From Limnomonas spitsbergensis (Eukaryota; Chlorophyta; Chlorophyceae; Chlamydomonadales), in the NCBI GenBank assembly GCA_037349105.1, contig JAYJMM010000118.1, positions 2,293,501 through 2,357,500 of the forward strand: a stretch of 64,000 nucleotides of DNA. Direction: 5' to 3'. Both the position numbers and the translations under genes were made by a program. The notes under the pieces are model-generated. The model ran no database searches. It was not told the origin of the DNA and worked only from the letters and a program-made list of their open reading frames with translations. Positions within the stretch are counted from its first letter, which is position 1; each line of letters opens with the position of its first letter. Shown in pieces: positions 49,650 to 60,500 of this stretch.

Positions 49650-51213
49650 TCATGTTGTGCGCCTAGCCCCCATGATGTACAGCTGCAGCATGCCTCCATC
49701 AATCGTGCTGACCACGACTATCAAGAACAGACTGGCCGCCAGCACCAGCCCCATCCGGTACACCGCCTGCCGCGGGCTGGGCGCCGAAAACTGACGCAGT
49801 ACCTCGCCGCACGACAGCACCCATAGCGCGAGCCGCCCCAGCAGCTCCATGCCAGTGGAGACTGCTTGTAGCGCCGCACTTAGCCTGCGAGCAAGAGGCT
49901 GGCAAGGTCAGAACCGTGTTGATGCAGGCAGGCCACAGGTCTGATGCAGGCTGCGGCAGGTTCAATGGGTACAGTGCGATGGGTGGGTTCACAGGGTACA
50001 GTTCGCTCGTGGTTCAAGTGCTGCAGCAGGAGGACACACGCATGTGAGGCTGCCTGACTGCCATCAGTCAAAGTGTGGATTATGGTAGATGTGAATGCTA
50101 TGTATGCATGCACAGCTGTTCAGCCACGCGTGGCTTGCAGGGGCGGCCATGCATTTCCCAGATGGAATCAGCAGGGAAAAAAGAAACAAATATCTTTCTC
50201 CCCTCAGGGCTTGGGAGACAAGGCAGCTGCGCAGCTTGAGTCCGAAGCCACACCGATCGTGTTATGAGGATGACGCTGTGATCCATAGAATGTCAGCATG
50301 GGCATTTCATGCATGAAGGAGAGTCCCAGGCCACCTTACCAGTCCCCTCTGCTGGCCATCTGCTTAAACGATCGTTTTGCAGCCTCGGCCTGTACCCTTG
50401 CCGCCTGTGAGGCAGCGACTGCCCTGGCATCAGGCTGCTTCGGTTGGCTTGGCAAAGATTGGGGTTCAAAAGGCATGCCGTCATCAGAGGAGGGTGCCGC
50501 CGCTCTCCGCAACATAACGTGCCTGCGTTGCATCCTGTAAGCTATTCCAACAGCTGTTTGTTGCTTTGGGGGAGTGCAAGAGGGAAACGAACTGCTGCTT
50601 GAGGTCAGTACCGGTTCGCAGCTCGAGCTCATGGAGGCAGAACTGCAGGGAACACCACGTAAGCAACTGAGACCCGGGTGTGCCAGACTGCACGAAGGCA
50701 TGCTTGTGGGTTTCGATCTCCTTCTGTATAATGGCGGAGGGCTGTGGAGCGTGTGCTGGGAAGTGCTGCATGGGCCTGCCTCCATGCAGCAGTCAGCTCG
50801 ATGTGGAGCGGCAGCTACAGTGACGAGCTCCCTCTGTTGCACTAGGCGAGCTATCGAGTTATGGATTCCGAATGATGGCAGCATGTTGATGCGACCAGTG
50901 ACCTTTCACAGCAGGGCCGCCGGCCTGAGACAGCTATGGAGATTGTTCTCGAAATCTGTGTGCACTGCTTGGGTAAGTACCACTTATAATCAAAGCATAA
51001 TAAATTTGACTTCGAGATGATGTGCGTGGGGTGCACAACGAGGATGGTCTGATAGTACCGGTAGCGATGATCTAAAGAATTAAATTTGCGGTTGGAGTCA
51101 GTTACCCCGGACTTCCTACTTCGCCTCACCCGTGGACTCGTGAAGAGCACTGCTTCAGTAACCATCGCAGGCAGCGCAACTATTTCTTCCGATGGCGTTC
51201 CATGACATGGCAT
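49650..51213 (-). CDS. Unidentified gene with a C-terminal membrane anchor (5' part tentative)
   Basis: The last exon 49884-49650 and the preceding exon ending at 50340 join in phase 2 (donor GTAAGG, acceptor GCTCGCAG). Together they give a tail that ends in one hydrophobic helix (MGLVLAASLFLIVVVSTIDG) a few residues from the C-terminus. The preceding exon (about 50541-50340) encodes AYRMQRRHVMLRRAAAP and an Ala/Gln-rich helix (RAVAASQAARVQAEAAKRSF). Further upstream, a probable exon around 50735-50610 reads EIETHKHAFVQSGTPGSQLL and LHELELRTG. A possible first exon starts at 51213 (MPCHGTPSEEIV) with donor GTGAGG. Joins upstream of 50541 are not established. The anchor at the extreme C-terminus recalls tail-anchored or SNARE-like proteins, but I do not recognise the family. 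Confidence 0.5.
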
Positions 51214-51312
51214 GTCAGGGTGATTTACAGGCTATAGACAGGTTGATCACCGGGGGCGACTGTGCGTGAGCTACCCAGGCCAGCAGGCAGCAGGCATGGC
51301 ACACTGCATGGC

Positions 51313-53385
51313 CAGGGGCGCGTTCACATTGGCTCCAATCCAGTCGTTGGGATCCTTCGTTACATTAGTATGGATCTTTTTTGCCCACTCTCTCGCCAGT
51401 TTCAGCTACTTGCAGGATCCGTCAGCCACAGACGATTTTACGGTCAACTTCTGATATCAGCACACCACAATCGTCGTGGCGCGTTTATCACAGTTGCTTT
51501 GAACACGAGAGAAATCGCGCAGGGATCTCAAGCTTGTGATCGAGTGATAAGTGGAGCCGGGGGGAAGTTCACTTCACGCACAGAGAACCTGGAACGTCCA
51601 CCAAAAAAGCTATCGAGAACAAGTCGGTATCTTGTCCCATTCCCGATCTCAGGCCTCGACTCTCTATACTCTGTTCGCCCGAGTAGTTTTTACCTTTTTC
51701 TGTACGGATTGTTTATTCTGTACGGAGATGGTCTCGTCGGAAACGTAAGGGGCCTGGGGCCCGTTCACATTGGGGGTGATCCGAGCCAAAAGTGGGCGCC
51801 GTACAGAATTCTGAGATGATCCTAACTAGATCCACACTAAGGCGCGAGTTGGGCGCGAGTTGGGCGACAGTTAGTCGTTGTACTTTGTGTACATCTAGGA
51901 TCATTTCAGAAACGACCTCCCGAGGTCGTGTTGAGAAATGAGCCAAATGATCCTGCCACGCTGGCTGCCACGCTGCCACGCTGGCTCGGTTCAGGGTTTA
52001 CGCAAACTCAAACTAGGTCGATTACGTGCATTCTTGTCTCATTCGTTTACATGGTTGTTATATTTTAACGAGTGTGATTAAACAAAATGTTTGATCGAGG
52101 CGGAACCATGCTGGGCATTGTCAAAATGGAAAGTCTCGGTCAGTACGAGCTCTGGTACAAGCTCGAGATCCCTGAGCGATTTCTCTTGCGTTCACAGCAG
52201 CATTGACATGCGCGCCACGACGATCGTGTTGTGCTCATAATAGAAGTTGGCTGTGAACTCGTCTGTGGCTGGCGGATTCCTGCAAGTAGCTGAAACTGGC
52301 ACGAAAGTGGGCAAACATGATCCTACCTAGTTCCACACTTGGGCCGCATATGATCCCAACGACTGGATGGAGCCAATGTGAACGGGCCCCTGGTCATCTA
52401 AGGGGGTGTTTCCACTGGTGCCTTAAACCAGCGCGGTTTGAATCCGGTTTGCTCGCGATCGTGATTTTTTCACGCCTTAAACCAAAACTGTTTCCACTGA
52501 AATCCAGGAAGTTCACAGCGAACTTCCTGCTGCCAGAGGTCTGATCTAGGGGCGCCGAGACGTTCTGCGACGATTCGTGACCTCGGAACCACAAGTGTCG
52601 CCGCTTATTTCGATCTGGCTATAGAAATGGCGTCTTTAATGCCGAACGATCTTTCGCGTGGAGATGGTTCCTTAAACCAAGAGGCAACCAACTCACAGAA
52701 TAGCTTGAACCTGGTCATCGACGAGGTATAGGCTATTCTCGAATGCGTGGTTTCAGAAAGGCTAAGCCGTGTCGGTTTGCGGCAGTTGGGTCGAAATTGG
52801 GCCTTAAACCGTGTCGGTTGCCCGACAGAATACCAGTGGAAACACGACCTAAGGCGCCTTTGCAGAGATCAGCGCGCGCATGGAGTGGCGCAAAGAGCAC
52901 CACAAAGAGCAAAGCGCACAGAGCAGCGCAAATACAAGAACAGCGCAAAGAGCAAAGAACAGCGCATAGAACAGCACAAAGTGCTACGCAAAGACAAGAG
53001 CAGCACAAGGAACAAAGATCAGCGCAAAGATCAGCACACAGAGTAGTGCAAAGAGCACCGCAAAGAGCAAAGATCAGCGCAAACGAGAAAAGAAAACACA
53101 AGAGCAGTGCCTAGCAGCACAAAGAGCACAGAGGCTGGTTGATAGGCTGTAATGTTGAGAGATTTGGTTTCGCTCGTACCCGAACATCTCGCGTGCTCAA
53201 GTGGAATTGCATTTGTATTCCCCAGCACTGTATTCCCCAGCACTCTGTTTCCAACCAGAAAAACTGACACCGGGATTAATTGGCGAGGCGCAGGTGGAAT
53301 TGGGCCCTCAGGATCATCTCAGAATTCTGTACGGCGCCCACTTTTGGCTCGGATCACCCCCAGTGTGAACGCACCCCATGTCATC
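51313..53385. mobile_element. Interleaved MITE-like inverted repeats
   Basis: Three inverted-repeat pairs lie here. Pair A: 51313-51440 against 52245-52391, about 130 bp each, sharing GCGTTCACATTGGCTCCA-like ends and CAGTTTCAGCTACTTGCAGG. Pair B: 51748-51822 against 53309-53385, sharing GATCCGAGCCAAAAGTGGGC. Pair C: about 52397-52420 against 52834-52856, sharing GTGTTTCCACTGGT. Pairs A and B have similar outer ends (G-rich, then GTTCACATTGG) but overlap rather than nest. No transposase is present. These look like non-autonomous DNA transposons that inserted near and recombined with one another. Confidence 0.65.
52880..53115. repeat. Degenerate short-period repeat (GCGCAAAGAGCA type)
   Basis: More than fifteen imperfect copies of a 10-12 bp word such as AGCGCAAAGAGC or AGCACAAAGAGC follow one another with irregular spacing. 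The purine-rich tract gives spurious open frames on both strands. It lies inside inverted-repeat pair B of the surrounding mobile-element cluster. Confidence 0.75.
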
Positions 53386-54527
53386 ACCGCCACCTCTGAT
53401 GCCGACGTGTCGTACACATGACAGGCCAACTATTTGTGTTTCACTCGGCAGCCTGCAAGTCCCACTAGGTATATCGCAATGCTGAGCGCTCGCGTTGCTC
53501 TATAAGTCACGTATGTACAGTCTCAGTTGTTATTGCAGCGTCTTCCACGGGCCGGCCTGCGGGCCACGCATCCACTCAATAGCAAGTAGACATAGTGTTT
53601 CGTAAGGACTGATCCAGATTGCGTCCGTTGTCAGCCATGAAAAGTAAAACTGGGCAGAACGTGGCAGTCATCAATGGAGCTAAAGGATTCGACCCAGCCC
53701 GGTCGTTCAAGGGGACATGGCTCATGGCAACGTGCGTTCCATCATCGGTGTTCACATGCTAAACTTGTCCGACTGTCAGCTGGCAAGCTGTCTCCATCTA
53801 TAATCACGCAGCGCCTGCTTGCAACTTGCTGCGAACTGCGTCTTGAAGTGCTGACAAAAAGAGAGGAAGCATGCCAGAAAATATACTGCATATCATCCAC
53901 CACCGCAGGATTTGCTTCTTAATCTGGTTGGCCTTGAGCTGTCTGGATTCCAGACTCACTGTCCGCGACCCTTCGTTCGTCCTGCCGCCTCACCTGATCA
54001 TGACCTACCAATGGTAAGAGGGGCAAGCAAGCAATGGGCCATACATCTGGCATGGACATTCATAGCATGGCCACTTACGAATCCATTCCTCTCTTGCATC
54101 TTGCTCCAGCATAATCACGAGGGAAGAATTAGCACCGATAATCTAGCGTGGGCATGGCGTACATGGACATGCATGACATGGCCACCCATGAATCCAGGAT
54201 GCTGTCATCAATACAGAATTAGGAGAGGGGCCTGACTGATGGTGCTTTTTGTGGAGCATGGCGACGCCTGAGGCATGTAGGATGTCATGCAGACAATGGC
54301 ACTCCCTGCTATCACACGCCCATGCAAGTGGATACACGCCGCTGGGCTGAGCTTGCTGCCACAAAAGCTTTCCTACTGTTAAGTACGATACCACATGCAT
54401 GTACTATTGCACTCCGCGAACCAAATCAAAACCGAAGCAGACAAGTCTGATCATTTGTTTAGAAGTTTTTGCACATTTCCCCCGTAAACTAGCCAACCTT
54501 CGAAACCTCACCTCCCATGCTCTGCAG
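53386..54527. other. Region upstream of the rhodopsin-kinase gene
   Basis: No exon is established. A start codon at 53999 followed by donor GTAAGAG is a possible first exon, but its phase does not match the exon at 54528. Copies of a CATGGACATTCATAGCATGG-like motif and CATGGACATGCATGACATGG occur about 107 bp apart near 54054 and 54161, another local tandem duplication. Confidence 0.4.
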
Positions 54528-57500
54528 GTGCATGGTCGGATACACATCAAACCTCCTTCTAACCCTTATCAAGTGAGTGTACAGTCCCACTGGTTTCGGC
54601 ATTGGGGCATTGGAATATGACTGAATAAGTGATGGTGGTGCACTGGGGTTGTGGTAGTAGCACAGCGTTGGGACATACACCAAACCCACACCGCTGTGCA
54701 AGCTGTGTCTACTTATCCCCTGAGGGGCCAGATGATTTATCTCCGTGAAGTTACCCAGCTGCAAATTCCCTACGACTGTTCAACTGACATCCACACAGCT
54801 ATGTGGCTCTCCCTACCAGTTCTGGCCCATATGTGTGGCAGCATGTGATCGTATGAACCCTCAGCCCCCAACCCTGCACCTGTCCATGTGATATTATGTT
54901 ATCATGTTAACCTTGACTCCGAAATCCTTTCATGTGATAGCATGCGATCGTATACATGCTGAACCTTTTTCCCTGGTCCTTTTATGTGATCGCCAGTCCT
55001 GTTGATTGCTGCCCTTTATCACTTAGCGACATGCAACTAAAAGACTACCGACCTCCTGCTCCCTCGCAGGGCCTGCTTTGAGACGAACGTGGTAGGTGAT
55101 GGACGAGATATATTTACTGCCACATCTCCTGACCTGGCAGGGTGGTAGGGTAGCTCCTTACATAGCAGATCGGCAGGGTGAGATCTCCCTCCATGGCAAA
55201 GTGCGTGCTAATGACGTGGCAGTAGTTGAAACGTCCTGGATGCGCGACTGTTCACCTCTGGGTGACTGCCAGGGTTTGTTTCTGGTAGGGAAATCTTCTG
55301 AGGGCGCACGTGTCTCATGGTACAGGCAACTGCATTGGAACCCCTTGCTAGGGTAACTTGTTAAACATGTCGCGCTCTGTTGTTAGGCGTGTACTTTCAA
55401 TTCCTGTAAGAGAAGCTGTTTTTATACAGAGTAGGTGGAATCTAGGTATCCCCCGTGTTTCCTTGAACTCCCCTTGGCCTGTTTTCCCGCCCCCTTGTTC
55501 CTCTCCCGCAGATGAAGCTCAAGCTGCACCTCATGAGCTCCTACATCAGCATCGTGGCGTGTTGCAGCTACCTCATGATATGGTCGGGCTTTGCATCCAC
55601 CATGATTAGCACAAGGAGCTGCCTGTGAGTCCCGCAGCCACTGCCAGCGCTGCTGTATGTGGGAGGAGTCTGAGTAGGAGCCGGATGGGGAGGTCTGAGG
55701 AGCACAGGCAAATGGAGGGGAGGATGGGGGGGGGGGGAAGGGAAAGGTATCTTCATGTGCTTGTGCATTTTGTAGGGCAAAAAACGAAGACATTGGGCTG
55801 CAAGGCGTTCGCTAGGGCTGCATTGTGTTTGTTTGCACCATGTACGTAATGAACGTCCTCATTCACTTACACGCTCGGATGCTGCTTGTTCACCCACCCC
55901 TTCATGCTCCACAACTCCCCCCAGTTCCTCATCCCCCTTGCCGCTCCTCGGCCGCTGGCTGGTAGTAGGGGTTTGACATAACGTTGGACTCAATTGTCCC
56001 CTGTAGCAGCGGGTAGCAATACGGAGAACTCAATAGTATTATGTGCCCTGAAGCAGGGATTGGTGGTGCGGAGTACTCATATGTCCCCAACACAAAACAC
56101 TCAAATGCCCTGTGCATGCCCCCCTGCACCCGCAGGTACTTGCCCCAGCGCTGGCTCCTCTACCTGTTCACAGCACCCCAGATGATCTACCTGCTGTGCC
56201 TCATCTCTGACTTTTCAACGGAGATGCGTGTCTGGACTCTGTTTCTCAATATCGTGATGCTGGTGGCGGGAGGAGTGGCCACCATACCGGGGATGAGTTG
56301 GCAATTCAAGGGTGAGGAAGCTGATGAGGCAGGGGGGCTGGGTGGGCTGGGTGGACAGTGGAGGGGGAGTAGCCACCTTACCGGGGATGAGTAGGCACTG
56401 CAGCTTGTGTGTACCACCCTGTGCGCTTGTAGCCAGGGGTATAGAGGTCAGGGTGGGCTGGAAGAGAGGCCGGAAGGAGGGCAGGCAGGTGGGAATGTCC
56501 CGGACAAGGGCAGGGGGGGGGGATCCTGGGGATGAGGTAGCACTGCGTGGGTGAGCATGCTGCCGGGGGCAGGGGGGTCAGCTGTGACCGGAAGAGGGGG
56601 ACGGGGCACACTGGATATGACCGCAAGGGCTAATACCACAGGGGTGAAAGAGCTGTCTGGGGCATGGAGCCATGGAGGACATGTCAGGCTGAAGGAGTGG
56701 CCACCTTCAAAAAGGGATATCAAACTAAGGAGAGTGAATACAAAACTTTGTCCCTCGTGCCACTTCCTGCAGCGTGTCGTCCCTTTGTGTCCTGTGTGTC
56801 CCTTCCTGGTTCAGGGTGTCAGCCCTGATCCTTCAACCCGTACATTCCTTCGTGCCCCCTCCGACAGTGTGCTGGTATATCGTGTCATGCGCACCGTTCC
56901 CGCTCATCAACTACCACATTTGGCGAATGGTGTCAGCAGCCATCAAGGAGACGCCGGATAAAGACTCCCGTCGCACCATGGAGTTCATACGCCTATTCAG
57001 CATTGTGAGTTGTGTTATGGAGCCCTCAGAATTTGGCAGCCTGAAGTCCTTACGCCTGTTCAGCATGTACATACACTCCTCATACATTTTTGAAGTGGGA
57101 CAGCAAACGTTAAAATGCCAGTTCAGCATAGCGTTAATCTGCCTATCTAGCATGGTCAGTCGTCAGTCAGTCAGTGAAAGTCAGTGAAAGCCTCTATCCT
57201 CCTACCCCCCCCTTTCCATCCACCCACAATTCCTTTGACACAACTCAGAAAAATAAGGAAAGTGAAATTAGCACACTGCAGGGTGTCAGGGTTACAGAAA
57301 AAGTGCGGCATAGGCCGAGGCTACGTCCGTGCCGTTACTCTCATAACTGAAAGAAAGACTATGGGTCCAGGGATCGGACAGGGGTGACAAGATATGGCGG
57401 CTTGTGTGTTGTGTCTATTCTTGGCCCTCAGAGCGGTGGTTCCTATTATTCAAGGTGTTCAGGAACTCACAGAGGTAACGCTGCCAGAGTATTTGATTAG

Positions 57501-60500
57501 GCGCCAGGAGCCACTTGATTGTCTTCCGAGCTGACGAGTCAAAGTTACCTGAATTTCCTTCCTTGTTCGCACGAAAGAACAATGGGGAACCTCTCAGATT
57601 TGAAATAGATGGGGGGGGGCAGTGATTCCTCCTGCCCTATACAAACGCAGACATAACAATGGGCTTGTTCAGCACTGCACTCGTGTACCCATTCCTCTGA
57701 TCCCTTTGCCTCGTGAGCTCGTGCCAACGCCTAATGCAGTGCCAGCTATGTAACGCATCTTCCCATGCTTCTCCTGAACAGGTCACGTGGACGCTCTTCC
57801 CGATTGTGTACTTTGGCTCCATTGCCGGGATTCTTCCCCTGGACATCATAGAGCCGCTTTGGGCGGCGCTGGATTGGTACGGCATCCTTAAGCCACGTGC
57901 TAGCACATGTGATTTGTTTGCGTGCGTATTCGCTGAGTGGAGATTTTGAAGGTTTGAACCTTGCATGCAAGCAGATGTGAGGGATTCAGATTACCATGGG
58001 TGTGTGCCTGGTCCTGCCATGCATCCAGGTCAGAGCTTGGTGTGCATGCTGTGTCACAGCATCCAACATTTGTCCTATGAAGCTTTCAAAAGTGCATGTA
58101 CGCTCGAAGCCACTGCATGAGCGGCTGCCATGCACAACAAAGTGTCTTTGCCCAAGGAAGCTGCTATGTCCTCGGGAGGAAGTTGCTAAGTTAACCTGCA
58201 CAATGAAGCGGATGTTTTCCAGATCTGCAGCATTCGCTGGCCTGACACAGAGGGTCTGACCTCAGGATAGCAGTGTAGGGTATATGTCTTGCTGGTACAA
58301 CATATCATGCATGCACATATGACATCTGTAAAACACGTTTGATGCAAACTCAGCACATTCGATTGGGCTTCAAATCCAGGAACATGGCACATGCAGGATG
58401 ACCAAGATGGTGTACAGCTCCTCCCTCATGGAAGCCAACTTCTACACGATAAGCCAGAGGTGAGGCTTATTTGAGGTCATGGCTGGTCATGGCCTGACCA
58501 GCCACCCATGAATGACTAATTGGCTGGCTTCCTTGTACGTGTTCATGAAGCACCTGGATTTTCTCTGAATTGCAGGGAGTCTTTCAGTTTTCCCCCCAAG
58601 CAACACTGTCAGAATCATGTGCGTATTCTCTGTACCATCAGGTTCACCCTTTGCTGCTCGCTCTCTATCCTTGCAATGCCATGTCAATGTCATGTCAATG
58701 TGTGCTCAGGCCATGCATCTCATGCCTCGCCATCATGCTGCCATGCCTTGCAGGCGCGAGATTGTGATGGCGCACAACGAGATCAGCCGGATGAAGACAA
58801 TCCGTCAGCTCAATAAGGTCAGTCGGGCAAGCAGGTGCATGGGCAAGCTCCACCACATGTGAGGCGAACCGCCTTCCCTTCCCTTTTCTACAAATGTATC
58901 AATGTGCCTGATGAACTGTCGGGATCGTTAACGTGTGTGCCTGGTCAGTTGCCACGCCTTGGCCATCTGGTAGCCCTTTCAGTGCCGTACCCCTCAGAGT
59001 GTGTAACCTCTCCCTGCCCGACCTCGCCCGTAAACATCAGGCTATTGAACGGAAGGACGATTTTCTTTCCACCATGTCGCACGAGCTGCGGACACCGCTG
59101 AACGGCATCATCGGGCTGTCGGAGTCACTGATGGCTGGGTCAGCGGGGCCGCTGCCGGAGAAGGTGCATGAACAACTGGGGATAAGCCAGACAGAGTTGA
59201 ACCTTCAATCTTCCCATACATGCTACAGATCTGCAGGGCCCGTTGCCTTTGGGGGGGTATCCGCCGATGCTGTGACAGCTACAATGTTTCAATTCCCAGG
59301 CTTCAGAACAAATAATTGTTTCCCATCGGCCGCATAGCTCAATATGGCTCTGAATGAAGACGCTTGCACTGTCAAGCTGCTATTGTTTCCTGTACATGAA
59401 GCAAGTATACCTCTCACATCAAGTTTGTGATCGCTCCCCGGCATTGTCACTGAGCTGTTTGGACGATATACTCAGTCCATATGTAGGGTTCAGGGTTCAA
59501 CGTTGACACCCTCGCCTGTGCTACCCTCCCCTGTGGCTGTTCCTTGACAGGCTGTTCGGACAATATCAACAATCCGGATATCCGGCAAGCGGCTGTTGCA
59601 GCTCATCAACGACATCCTGGACGCCGCCACGATGAAACACGGCGAGCTTGTCATCAAGCACGAGCTTGTGAGTTGTGGGGGGAGGCAGCAGGGGGGGAGG
59701 GCCTCCAGATCGCATACCGTACTGCAACATTATATCACCAATTTTTAGTCTTAAGTTGCAACATGGATCTAGCAGATCTGAACATATCGCGCGTCTGCAA
59801 GTTCCTGCTGAGTAGGCATCACCTTACCTATCAGCATCCGGTGGAGGCATCCGGGATGCTTGCAGGCTCGCGACATGATGAGGTCTGCTTGATCCATATT
59901 CGACTTAGGGGCGCTTGCAGGCTCGCAACATGTCTAGATCTGCAAAATTCATGTCGCGACTTGGGACTGTAGAGGGTGATGCTCAAGTCTGAAATCTGGC
60001 TGGTATGCGATGAGGAATGACTAAGTCGTGTGTGTCAGCAGTGGTCCTCAGTCACTGTTGGAGGCTCCTCTTAACCCTGATGTTGGAAGTCTGGCTGGTG
60101 CGTGATGACTCATCACTGATGAGTGATGAATATGTGTTCATCGTGGTCAGCATACAGTGCTCACTCCTTTTGTCCATGAATCTTAAACCCTAAACGAGGC
60201 TTCATCATAACTGAGTGCGCAGAAATGCTCAGCCTGGAACGCTGAGTGGGCAGGGCTTGCCCAGACAGAGAATACCACCAGGGTTAGACTCTCTGGCTGG
60301 CCACCTAATTACAAATATGATGCATATTTTGCAACTAAACTGGCGGCTTGTGTATTATACAATTGTTTGCATGATTGGTAAATAAACGTAGGGTAGGTCT
60401 TATACAAAAGCGGTGGCATGCTTGGTACTTCAACCGGCATGTGGGCATCCGTCGCATGGTTGAGGCCTGATCGATACCACCAAGCCCTGAACCCTGAACC

